From Lingula anatina (Eukaryota; Brachiopoda; Lingulata; Lingulida; Lingulidae): 64,000 bases of DNA. The stretch lies in the NCBI RefSeq assembly GCF_001039355.2, contig NW_019775746.1, positions 783,947 through 847,946 on the forward strand, given 5' to 3'. This document shows positions 1 to 16,755 of this stretch, one piece after another. Every line of letters starts with the position of its first letter. The stretch's first letter is position 1. The position numbers were made by a program, and so were the translations under genes. The notes beneath the pieces were generated by a model that saw only the letters and a list, made by a program, of their open reading frames with translations, ran no database searches and was not told the origin of the DNA.

Positions 1-4980
<4,980 letters not shown>

Positions 4981-6378
4981 TTTGGGCGGAATTGGAATTT
5001 TTCTCGTCGAGCGGTGAGGTGTTTAGTACCATACGAAGGTATAACAGTCGATATTGATTTTTTCCGTTGCGTTCCACGTAAGGCCGTCACCTGGTCCTTG
5101 TGTGTAGACTCTGTGCCTAACATTTGTGCATGGAATCGATGTCGCTGGAGTCTCCCTGTGTTATTGATTACACTGTATGAGACTGAGGGTCGATTGCTGG
5201 CACTGTTACATGTAAGTCCAGTAATTAATATAGGAGCAGCAGGAAAAATAACATATTCTAATATTCTGTGTTGGATTTGTTATGTGAGTTATAATTTTAT
5301 GTTTTGAATGGAGTAGAAACACTCTTACCTTTTTATTTATTTTATTTTTTTTTTTGGGGGGGGGGGGATGAAGAATGAGTTTTTAATTACGATTAAGCGT
5401 TGAAAAAAGGGTCGATCCAGTTAGATCGATCTAGGCATGGGAACCCAGTCATAGGCTCCGGGAATGGTCTCTTATAGTGCCTAACAAGGACTTAAAACTA
5501 CCTTCATCTTTTGTGGACTGGCGCTATATTGAATGTATATAGGTAGGCGGACCAGCGTATCCTACGCCTAATATACATGTACACAGTATAAAAAACACAT
5601 TACTGACCTTACTGTAACATTTTTTCTGAAGGAAAAATTGAGCGCAAATTATCTTTACACTATAATAATCATTGTTTCTAATTATTGTTGCTTATTCTAT
5701 CTATTTTATATATTTATCTTTTTTAATTATTTTTATTTATTAATATATTTTTATTGATGAATGATGAAAAGAAATCCATATGGTGGTGATAGATTTTGCG
5801 ATAGATTTTTAAAACGTCATTGTGGGGAATTTTAGCTGGCTACAAGGAAGGCACATCGCAATCAAAGATGACTATCGATTGCGATAGAGAAGACCGTGCA
5901 GCAATCAAATTGGACAACTCTGAATTGCGACAGAGGAGACTGGCTCGTAATGAGAGACAATGCCCTTACTCTCATCATAAAGATAACTTCATGACTAGGG
6001 ACATAGATATAAGGTCAGGTAGTATTAATCGCAGTCAGGCTATCGCCTTACGATACAGAGTCAATACTTTGGATTGGAATTTAGCACAAAAGGGTCATTA
6101 TTTAGCCTCCTTTGTCTTAGCAGAGATATATAATTCTATGTTATGCTATTACTTACAACAGTATAAATATAATAGAGTACATGTACATTAACCTCTTATA
6201 TAATAAACGCCCTTAACTGAAATCAGACGATTATTATAGTGGCATTCAATAATTTCGCTCTTTGATCAGAGATCTACAAATGTACTTGGAAATGTCATTA
6301 TCTTTAAGTATAACAAATGATACATCACTCGTACCCTTATGAGATAAACCACCACGGGATAGAGATTCAGCCGGGAGA
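4981..6378. other. Intergenic interval between the WBP1/VOPP1-like gene and the first lipocalin gene
   Basis: Divergent promoters of the two flanking genes must lie here, but I see no clear TATA box or other core element. It contains a T-run/G-run at about 5341-5367. A segment near 5410-5460 includes the phrase ATGGGAACCCAGTCATA, seen again near 55776-55793, so it is a fragment of a dispersed repeat. An open frame at 5820-6191 (123 codons) has no recognisable domain, and I do not call it a gene. Confidence 0.5.
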
Positions 6379-6533
6379 ATGAGTGCTTTAAAGATAGTTG
6401 TTTGCCTTGTGGTGTTTTTCTTCGCTTTTTGTTCAGCCGGGTATAACCATACCTGTCCCAAAGTGCACGACATCCAGTCCAGTTATGTGACCAATCAGTT
6501 TAATCTGACCAAATTTCAGGGGATATGGTGAGT

Positions 6534-6564
<31 letters not shown>

Positions 6565-7323
6565 ATGATTTTACATTTTAATGTAAAAACACACCATAAT
6601 CGGAAGCAATAGATTCCAGACTAACCGCGATCATTGTTCTCCAGGTACGAGGTAGCCTACCACGACTACACACAGCCAAAGCTCTGCCGATGTCAGCGCT
6701 CTAACAAGCACTACAGCCCGGAGAACAAAAAGATCTACGACTACGGCAGCCTCTACTGCGTCAACAAAACCTACATCCAGAACCTGTCATTTGCCCTGAC
6801 CAACGTGACAGGCTACTTTGAGGGCCACTGGCCGCTCGTCCCCACTGTCGTCTTCCCAGATACTGTGGTGGCCGTCCAGTTAGACGCTAGGGGGAATTAC
6901 GTGTGGGTGATAGAGTTCCAGTGCGTTCAGGTACGTGTGTGTGTGTGCTTGCGTGTGTGTGTACGTATGTTCGTGTGTGTGCGTGTGTGTGTTCAAGTAT
7001 GAAAGAGAGAGAGCGAAAGAGCTATCTAACTTACTAGAGCATTATCCTCTTAGATATAGAAATGTGAGATTTTACTGCGTGGCCATACATAGGCCTTAAA
7101 AGACTGGATAATGAGAATATGACTACTCCTTGGTTCTCTTATATTTTAGATATTCAACAGAATCGACTTCGTGGGCATCAACTTCTATCACCGGCGTAAC
7201 AACGTGACTACAGCAGAGCTGGACAGCATGTTTAAGGTTGCTAGGCAACAAGGATTGGGAGAGTATATGGACTATGGACCAAAAGTTACCCTCGTGGACC
7301 ATAAGAACTGCGTTTATCCGTAA
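6379..7323 (+). CDS. Secreted lipocalin, apolipoprotein D-like, cluster copy 1 (three exons)
   Basis: Exons 6379-6527, 6645-6930 and 7150-7323 join in phases 2 and 0 to encode 202 residues. A signal peptide (hydrophobic VVCLVVFFFAFCSAG) leads into a mature chain starting YNHTCPKV. The lipocalin signature block 1 spans the first intron: KFQGIWYEVAYHDYTQP contains the G-x-W motif and the following Tyr-Glu. Exon 2 carries the barrel strands and four cysteines (CRC, LYCVN, FQC). Exon 3 carries FYHRRNN, matching the Arg-containing block 3, then the amphipathic helix VARQQGLGEY and a terminal Cys. Lipocalins bind small hydrophobic ligands extracellularly; this ligand is unknown. N-x-S/T sites (NHT, NLT, NKT, NLS, NVT) suggest glycosylation. 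The first intron starts with a (CT)n tract directly after its donor, and a TG-rich tract follows the second donor. The start is fixed by the signal peptide and alignment to the other three copies. Confidence 0.9.
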
Positions 7324-8392
7324 CAACAATGATGATGTCATTGAGAGATAATAATAATTTATCTACACACACGCGTGCACACACGCACACGCACACACAC
7401 ACAGCGATCGACCTTAGAGAACAGTGGTTTGGTAAAGCTTGAAATTAGTGCTCAATGTTGCTTAACCGCAATTAGCATATTTACACACACCAACAGAAAA
7501 TCAGAAAAAATATTTAGATTAAATATAACCAAAAGTATTCTTATATATTCTTGAATAACTTTTGTATGGTTATGTTAGATAATAATATGACAACCATTCT
7601 GCTCTGTTAACTTTTGAAATATTGAAATGTTTGTATCGGACATAAAAGACCAAGAAACGATGAAGGGCTTTTAAAAAGAAAATATGAATTTGAATTTTAC
7701 TTGGAAACCGAATAAAAATATTACTACAGAAAATGCTTTTAGTGTGTGGTTTTTACCGATGTTTCGTCATATGTCATACCGAGACCGCAGTCATTACATT
7801 CTCATATCATTCCTCTTGGAATATCTGGCAAAACTCCTGATGACAGACACGAAGGCAGTGTTTTTCTAACAAAATACACCCTGGTGCACCCATCAGGTCA
7901 CAGGTGCTGTCTGTGGCCTGTCCTCTATCTGGATACTAACCTCTGATTCTGAGGGTATTGCCATTGATCACCAAAGATCGCTGATTAATCTTATGAGAAT
8001 CTAAGTGAAATTTATGGAAATAACTTAATATGAAGATAAAAGAAAAGAACAAACAAGTCAGATTGTTACTTTATTTAGCCCATCCCAACATATAACTTTT
8101 TACTGCAATGTTTACATTTAAGAGAGGTCCAGGTTGAAAGCATGTTATAAAATTTTTTTTTTTGGATATGTTCTATGCACATTTTTGTTAGAAAAAAGTG
8201 TGCGTTCTATAAATACGGGCGCATATATATATATATAGGTAAAGCGTAAAGAGAAACATTTTCGGGATGATTGTATGTCATATCTATAAATATCACGTAT
8301 TTTCGGAAAGTACATTATTAGCGTATTAGCGTATCCTAAATGACAACGGCTGGCGACGATAATTCGCCACTTCAAGTAACGGAGAACTCTGA

Positions 8393-8425
<33 letters not shown>

Positions 8426-8806
8426 GTTACTAAGTCTTTAGTCATATTACTGTGTTTCATCCTTATTTGAACTTGTTAAGATCGATTGGAGGATATCTTA
8501 GGGACGCAGCGTATCTCCAGTGCGGCCTTGAGCCTATATGAACTTAAAGAGTCGTCCGATAATAATTGATAGATTTCACCTTTTATGACCGAACAACTCA
8601 AACTGCGGCTGTTTTAGTCATACATGCAATGTTCGCTGTCGAGGTCAATTCAAGTTGATTATTTAAGTTTACCGTGCCGCTCACTTAATTTAATTTTGTG
8701 GCCCCAAAGGACATTTGACGTACTGGTACATGTAGTTAATACTATACTACTACTTCTACTACTACTACTACTACTATTGCTACTACTACATGTACTGCTG
8801 CTGCTG

Positions 8807-8840
<34 letters not shown>

Positions 8841-9782
8841 ATTGTACTACTGATATTAATAATAAAGTCTAAAATACATTTTAAATGTCCAGTAAGCTTT
8901 ACAAAATAATGATTTATGAAATGTGCACACAATATTAATGAAAAAAAACTTCAACAATCATAAATAAACGACAAAGTAAGTGGTCAGACAAAATGCACTT
9001 TATTCAGCCACTTTTTTTTTCAAATATAAGCTCACAAAATTGTCACCTGTCTCTGTGATGTCCAAGTGTACTAGAAAACTGACCCGTTAGTTAGGTCTGA
9101 AGTTGCAAAGTCGTAATTTCAGCAGGTTGTGTAATAAAGGCGGTGATGCCATATATAACAATCGTGTTGTAACACGTGGAGGGGCAATGTCAAGCACGTT
9201 AATTGCACGCGGACGTCAAGTTTACATCGAAAAGCGAGATCGTTACCTTAAAGGTTGTTTATTTTTCGTCTTCAGTCCTCAAAATGTATCTCTGAGAGGG
9301 ATGGAGTAAACAGATGACGTTGATGTACAAATACGCACATTATGTCATAGTTCAATTTATTTTCACGTTATGTTGATAGTAAACTTTTTGGTGAAATAGT
9401 TTAAGACGAGGAGGCCGTCAGTCATGAATATGACATTCAACGCTCTGGAAAGACACAAAATCAAAATATATGAAAAAATTCAGTCTGTTTTATTAACTGA
9501 ATGAAGTATTAAAATTTAAAAATGAATTAGTTGACCTTTCATTACATAATAAATATAGGCTCCAATCTTTTCCTCAATACATCCCTCAGTATCTTTGTAC
9601 CTGATATTGACATGCTCATGACATAGGTGAATGACACATGCTCTGAACCCGTAGACAGGTATTGCGTAAAACAAATCCATATAGACCCCTACACATCAGC
9701 CTTATCACACCTTACATAAAAGTCGCCCAAGTCTAGACAGTTGGATCATTCGTGTACATCGAACTGAAAGATCTGAATTACC
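7324..9782. other. Intergenic interval between lipocalin copies 1 and 2
   Basis: It holds (CA)n soon after the copy 1 stop (about 7366-7402), a short (AT)n near 8225, a (TC)n run near 8396-8425 and a long interrupted (CTA)n/(CTG)n triplet tract at about 8745-8840. That triplet tract creates a spurious poly-leucine frame. A TATA-like CATAAAAG lies about 70 bases upstream of the copy 2 start (near 9714). No gene is supported. Confidence 0.6.
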
Positions 9783-11057
9783 ATGGCCATCTACAGACTT
9801 TCACTGTGTACGCTATTGTTCATAATATTTGTTCGTTGTGAAAGTCTCACCTGTCCTAACATGGAAGACATCCGGACAGAGTTTGTTACTACTCAGTTTA
9901 ATTTGACCAAGTTTGAAGGGGTTTGGTAAGTTGTGTTAATTGTTTTATTTCTTTTTTCAAAAACAATTTGCCAGTGTCTGACGTTGCATTCTCCTTAGAA
10001 AAAGAACGGTTCCCTGTAAGGTAGATGTATAGGTCATTTAGACAGACATGAAACAAAATGCAAAATGTATATTCTTTCGCATGAAAATCGTACAGCTATT
10101 GTTGTTGCTATTGTTTTTTTTTTTTTTTTTTCGACTAATACATACTTTATTCTTTCTAAAAATCCCGTCAATCATAGAGCAATTCCTTTCATTCTAATTT
10201 TACATTTGTTTTATCTTTAGGACATTATTGATGGATACATGAGCCAATTCAAGAATATCAATTTTCTACCAATTTAATTATTAAATTGATGATTTATTTA
10301 ATGCCCTTCGTTCAGTCTCTTACTTTCTTGCGTCTAAGCTCAGCAGTTAAAACTCAGTAAACCACGTTTCAGGTATGAAGCCGCCTATCATGATTACACT
10401 ATGCCGTCCTCATGCCGTTGTCAAAGATCAAACAAAGTATACAAACCAATGGCGAAAATGCTGTACGATCACTTCAGCGTCGAGTGCATGGGGCTTCTCT
10501 ATCTAAACACGCTTCACGTCAAGGTCACCAATGTCACAGGTTATATGAAGGTCACTTGGCCGCTTGTACCATTCATAACGTTCCCTAGCACGGTGGTGGC
10601 GGTGCACGTCGATGGAGGCGGCAATTACGAGTGGCATATTGATTTCCAGTGTGTTCAGGTACGTTATTAGTTATAGCGAACATCTAATATTGGTTTATTA
10701 GATCTTAGGTTATAGGTTCGTTATCATCATCAAGTGTCAGGCATGGAGCAGGCATCGGCGATCAGTCCTCCAGTTTACTCTATTTTCAGTGAATTGGATG
10801 AGCTCGTTATTGTACAGTTGTTACTTTGTTGCGAAGGCATAGGGGCTATCCATGTATGTTGTTCTTCGTTTAACTCTACTTCTTCTTTCTTCAATTTTTC
10901 ATAAATTTTGCATTTATGTTTTATTGTTAATTTGATAGTATTAACACAATATTTTAATTTCTTTATTTACTTAATAAATGTTTTGTGAACTTTACTTACC
11001 TCAAGAGGATCATAGACAAATTAATTTACCATGTTTTTGCCACCAATAATTATGATA

Positions 11058-11105
<48 letters not shown>

Positions 11106-11307
11106 CATTCCACTCAACTTATTTCAGGAGATCAATTTTGTCGGTATTGGATTTTACCACAGGCGTAATAATCTCACGCGGACTGAGATCGACACCATGT
11201 TTACAGTTGCTAGGCAACAAGGATTAGGAAAATATTTGGACCATGGAACAAAACTGGTTGTAACCGATCACAAATGTTGCAAATATCCCAAAGAGTTAAA
11301 GTTATAG
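9783..11307 (+). CDS. Secreted lipocalin, apolipoprotein D-like, divergent cluster copy 2 (three exons)
   Basis: Exons 9783-9925, 10373-10658 and 11128-11307 join in phases 2 and 0 to encode 202 residues. A signal peptide (MAIYRLSLCTLLFIIFVRC) precedes SLTCPNMEDI. The G-x-W block is KFEGVWYEAAYHDYTMP. The exon 2 cysteines (CRC, VEC, FQC) and the exon 3 block FYHRRNNLT...VARQQGLG are retained, so the lipocalin fold looks intact. It is the most divergent copy. Exon 3 starts three residues later than in its sisters, the FEGHWP segment reads MKVTWP, and the C-terminus ends KCCKYPKELKL with an extra Cys. All splice sites are consensus. Changed ligand preference relative to the other copies is possible but is inference. 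An (ATT)n tract lies a few bases upstream of the exon 3 acceptor region. A candidate AATAAA lies at 11747-11752. Confidence 0.87.
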
Positions 11308-11746
11308 CCGAGTGTTCCCATTTTTTTAATTTAAAAAAATATTTACATAACATATGTTATAGTTCAACTCTTTTAAAAATGAACTTTAGATTTGGAAAAG
11401 GACTGATTGAACATTTTTACATAGACGTTAATATAACCCTACACATCGAAAGACTGTCATATTTTAAAAAACTTAAATATATGTCGATTTGTTTACTGCT
11501 TAAATCCAACTGTGAGTATAGCGTCAGATTTCTAAGGCAAGCTGTCCATGTTCGATACCCACAAAGGAAAGAGGAAGAAGTCCTCGATCCTAGTTACAGA
11601 ACTAGGTTACGCAGACGATTTTGGCGTGATACATAGAGACCGTATATTTTCTACAAAATATAATTTAAAAATAATTGACAGGCCAAATAACACGCCTCCC
11701 TTTGTACATGTAGTACGTTTTATATTCATGTCATGAAAATTATTCA

Positions 11747-11752
11747 AATAAA
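11747..11752 (+). promoter_or_regulatory. Candidate polyadenylation signal for lipocalin copy 2
   Basis: AATAAA on the plus strand about 440 bases beyond the copy 2 stop codon, the first perfect hexamer I notice downstream. No transcript evidence is available. Confidence 0.4.
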
Positions 11753-12056
11753 GTCGTAAGTTACTTGCAAAATAGCAAACTTCAAAAAAAATCATGTGTT
11801 CCCATTGTTTTAACACATTACCTGGCTTTCGAGAAAGAGAACCGCCATTCAAAACGCAGAAATCGAAATTTATTGAAATTATAACTTTAAAATCTTATCT
11901 TATTTGTCGCCCTAACAACGTGTTTTCAGTTGCAATCATGAGCAAGTCATCTTAGTACGATTTCATATTTGTGTGTAATGACAATAGCAATGGTTTTACT
12001 CTTTCGCCAACTTTTTTTCATTGTACTATCTCTCTCAGATTGGGTTGTCTGCATAT

Positions 12057-12960
12057 TGTATCATCGATCACAACCGTACTAATCAAGCACTCTGTTTTAT
12101 TAAAATGACAGGGGGTCGGGACGGTAGACACCGACTGTTGAAAACACTCTATCGACGTCTACTCGTTTTTATGGGCGATGATTTATTGTCCTGACCCTGT
12201 CAATTTCACTCAATCCTTCTTGCTCGCTCATTTTATTTCATTTCATTTCAATAATGTATATTGTTTTTACCATGGATACCCATTAGATAAATATTATTGT
12301 GCATGGTGTGACATCGCACATCATCCAATCAGGCGGAATGAGTAGGACTGTGGGTTTAGAGATAATCACAAGATGTTAGTAATTAGAACGCAAATCATTG
12401 GAAAAAAATTTTTTCTTTTTGCTATTTGGTTTTTATTGAATGTCCCGTTGTGTAATATAACGTTTATGCATTAGGAAGACAATGGTGGGTTCTGAATATC
12501 AAATTCTGGCATTTTTTGAAAAGAGGTTGAGCATATCCTTGTAAAGCGAAAAAGGTTTCGCTACACGGTACTTTGTCTGAAAGCTATTCCAACAAGAAAA
12601 AACACTTAATCAAAATAATATATAAAATAGCAGTGTAGATTCTTTTTCAAAAATAGATGCAAATACTTCAACAAGACAGACTGTTTTAACCATACTACTT
12701 TTATAGTGATTGTTGCTATGAAGAAATCAATTTGTAAAAAAAAAATGAAATAGCTGAGCACATATTGCGTTTCTTTCTCTCCTGGTCCAGGGGTGTCTGC
12801 GGACTTTTCCATCGATCACGAGGGTGCTACCCTGTAATCAAGCATTCTGCTCTATGACAATGAAATAGGACCGGGGCGGTAGATATACGTACATGTACCC
12901 GACAATTTAAAGCAGTCTGCATTAACGACGTCTCATTAAATATTTAATGGGCGCTGATGT
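12057..12960. repeat. Diverged direct duplication of a roughly 140-bp segment (12057-12200 and 12810-12960)
   Basis: Both segments contain, in the same order, CATCGATCAC, AATCAAGCAYTCTG, a block like CGGGACGGTAGA/CGGGGCGGTAGA, ACGTCT and ATGGGCGNTGATNTATTGT. Divergence and small indels between blocks indicate an old duplication or two copies of one dispersed repeat. The surrounding interval 11308-14013 shows no other gene-like signal. Confidence 0.6.
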
Positions 12961-14013
12961 ATTGTTTCTACTCAAACATTAGTTAACGAGACGACCCCTA
13001 TAGAATTAAAACGTTTAATCGAAAAGATATGCTTAATGAATATTGTACATGTGAATGGCACGGTACAATATTGAAAACAGAAAAAAAACTGTCATTAGAT
13101 CTTAAAACATCAGAGCCATCATAAATGCAGAGAGAGTAGCAGAAACCTCAAAACCCCTTACGAGATTCATCAAAGCATTGGAAGTGCTTGTAATGCAAGT
13201 GGAAACATAAATATAGCGACAGAACCTTTACCATACATGCATTTTTTAAAACTTATGATTTAATTGAGAGTAATAACTTGCTTTGGGAACAACAATTCAC
13301 CCGAAACAGCTACGTTTCGCTTTCTAATCCCAAGATCATCGTCAGACTGAATGAATTCATCTTTTTGGCATAGTTTAAGGAGTTGATCGCTATTAACTTG
13401 ATTGCACTGAGTGTTTGCGCACATGCTCGAGTTGTTCGAGTTTGGCTTAAAAATGAACATTTTAACAAACACTACCGCAGTTGAGTCCCATGAGGTGCCA
13501 GTTACGTTTGAATATTTAAAGTTAATTTGATTCCTCTATTATAATACCAGATTCGCAGAGGCAGTCACCGGAAACAAACTATTTGCTTTACATTCATGAG
13601 TCTCGAAGTCCCATGTTACATTATTTTCATTCCCTTAGCACTGACAATATCATTTTCCATCTATCCATACTTATAAACTACCACGCATTTTGCCCTATCA
13701 TTCTGACTAAAAGCTTTTAATTAATATATGGATCAGGGCATGTGACAAGTAGTCATTATAGAACGAGACGCGTTGTACTGATGTGTCATTTGCCTAATTG
13801 TCAGACCATTGTTTGTTCCACAAGATGAGGTGTAAAACAACATTTCGGTCAGCCAATGGAAGGCTCTGACAGCAGCACTTGCAACCTCACATTCGGGCCT
13901 TAAAGTAGATGTTATGTCCAATCTGGATTACACAAGTTAAGAGGACGCCGCTTTTTCGCACGTTAACTACGCGCAACTTCACGTTTAGCGACAAATAAAT
14001 TTGAGATACGGCG

Positions 14014-16717
14014 ATGACAATGAACAAAAAGACGTGGTCCATTTTTCTTTCAGTTTTTTCGCTTTTCTCTGTTTGTAGAATAAGTGGCGGCATTAGTCTC
14101 TTGAAAGTGTCTGATGCTCGTTCATTATTTCGGGAATGTTTGAAGACGGCCACGTTGAAATTACCGGCGCTGACGAACTATAAAGCTTCGAAGTTAATTC
14201 AGCAATGTGCGTGGGGCGAGTGTGGAGGACAAACAAATTCACGTGGAAAGGGTGGGACATTAATTACGGACAACACTGGGATATGCGGATTTATTCAAAG
14301 TCCAAATTTTGGCCAAGGTTCTTATCCCCCGTCATACAGAGAGAAATGGATAATAACAACTACTGAGGGTAGCGGGGTAAGGTTAAGATTTAATAATTTC
14401 TCTCTAGAATATTCAGACTTTAACTGTACATTCGATTATCTTGCTGTATTCATCGGGCCATGTAATGCATCGCGTCTCTTCGGTAAATTTTGTGGAGGGC
14501 TGACGTATCTCAACTCAACGGAACTCATCCTACCCGGAAATAAAATCTGTGTCGAATTTTCCACAGATGGTGAATGGGAATTCTCCGGATTTCACATCGA
14601 ATATCAGGCAGTAATCTCAGACTGTCATCAGGTTCAACTACCCACAGTTTTGTCTTCGCACCAAGGCGTGTTTTATCCAAGAGCAGCGCTTATTTCGACA
14701 CAGTGCAGCGGTCACGTGGAATATCACGTTCATATTAGTGCCCGAGTTGGCGACCAGATTTCACTGAACTGGGAAGTATTTTCAAAAATAACACCAAACA
14801 CATCTGTGCCGTATACATTTCAAGTATACGAAGGACCCCCAGGATCAAGGATAATTTTGCATCCCACAGACATGCAGATTCCACTGCAAAATGGTTCCAT
14901 CCGCACCATAGGTTGGAATGCATTTTTTAACCTAACTGAGGTAAGGCACACACCGGGTCCAACTCCATGGTTGTTTGTTGCTCGCTACATTTCCATCACA
15001 ATACACTATTCTCCTGGGACAGCATGCCAATCTTCTAAAAACGTTGATGCACAGGCTCATATGACCATGACTTGTACAGACCTCAGCAATCTGACCTCGA
15101 TTAGTGTACCTCTAACTTCCGAACAATTGGTTCGACATGATATCGACCTTTCCCCAAATTTCATTTTCAATGTAGAAAGCGTGTACACGGAGTTTCTAGG
15201 TATTTTTCTTGACTTGTCCTCTCCCTCTTACATCCATTCGTTTGTGATAGGCGAAAGATGTCCTTTTTATGGAATGGTACTTACTGGTTACAGTGAATTC
15301 CATAATGAGTCAAGGGTGATGGGACCGGGTTGCACTGACTACTTGTCAGATGTAGAGGGATATTTCAAGCCAGCTACCTTGTTTAGTCGACTACGTGTAA
15401 CTTTCTACTGTTACCGATTTGACATTATCAGTGGACCATGTTTTATGCCTAAACGTGTCTTAGCATTCAGTTTAATCAATAAAGATCTCAGTAAGATCAA
15501 GCAGTGGGGTCGGCTTCTGTATTTTGAAGGCAATAACACGTGCCAGATAGGATATAATGAAAGTTCTGGATTATCTGAAGCAAATTATGTCACCGTATCG
15601 ATTGGAACTGATTGTCACATTAAAGGAACATTGTTCATTTATTTGGAGAACCCAAAATATCGGCACACGATTTTCAAATTTGATACTCCAATGACGATGT
15701 ATTTTACACTAAATGAGTCATACCCATATGACAGAAAACGGAACCTTTTGTTCAATGAATACATCGATCCATTTAAAGGTAAAGTGCTCAAACAGTTTTT
15801 TGACTTCGATGGATATATCGGGAAGTTGCTTGTGTCTCAAACTGCCAGTTCCACTTTATCATACTTCTATTCTCTGTGGCTAAACTCTAATTCGGAAGAT
15901 GAGAGAAATGTTTTCAGAAGAGAAGATGAGAGAACGCGCAACGAAACGGTAACTAAGTCTTCAGGTGTATTACCCGGATTTTGTAGACGACAATATACCG
16001 GAATCACATACACAATAACATTAAAAAAGGACAGGTATTGCGAATCATGTTTTTATTCGTTGAAACTTGGAATACAACGTTGTTTTTACTTCTACATTTC
16101 CATATATATTTATCATCTCAAACTTAAAATAGAAGAATATTCCTCGTCTGCTAGCACTTTAGTAGACGGTCATAACGAACTTTCCCAATACCGCATACTC
16201 GCCAGAACACCGACGTTCATCGTGAAAGATACCGCATACGCGGATGGCACTATGGAATACACTTGGAACACGCTTAGCGCATGGAGAGTTAGTATCGTTT
16301 TAGAACCTCTTCCAGCTGACTCCTACCTTACGCCTCACAGCTATCCCGATCTTCGCCTTTTTTACGATCTAGAGAACTATGTCGACATGTCTGACAACTT
16401 AACTGGAGATTTTCATTACGGCATCGAAGCGTCATGTATCTTTGGGAAATGTTATAAATTACTTAATTTTGATATACAACGACCCCTTTCCTGGCTGAGA
16501 TCTCGTGAACTGTGCCTGGCCAGTGGAGGCGAACTCCCGACTGCCTTGGATGATAGCACTTTAAAGGCCGTTTTGAATCAAACTGTTCTTAATAAACAAT
16601 GGTTTTCGGAGATATATGTCAAACACCGGTTCCTTCTGTTCTTGGGTATTAGGCGAGAAAAACAGGTAAGCAATTAAGTGATATAACCAGCCACAGAATA
16701 TTACATACTTTGTCTAT

Positions 16718-16755
<38 letters not shown>

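Noticed and set aside
5820-6191. 123-codon open frame upstream of lipocalin copy 1
   Set aside because: No recognisable domain, no signal peptide and no splice context. It ends in AT-rich sequence like other chance frames.
8624-8872. Frame encoding a long poly-leucine run
   Set aside because: Translation of a (CTA)n/(CTG)n microsatellite, not a membrane protein.
12057-12110. Possible fifth lipocalin exon 3 (ATCGATCACAACCG resembles the VDHRNC codons)
   Set aside because: Only about 14 bases match, and none of the upstream FYHRRNN or VARQQGLG blocks is present. It belongs to a different duplicated segment.
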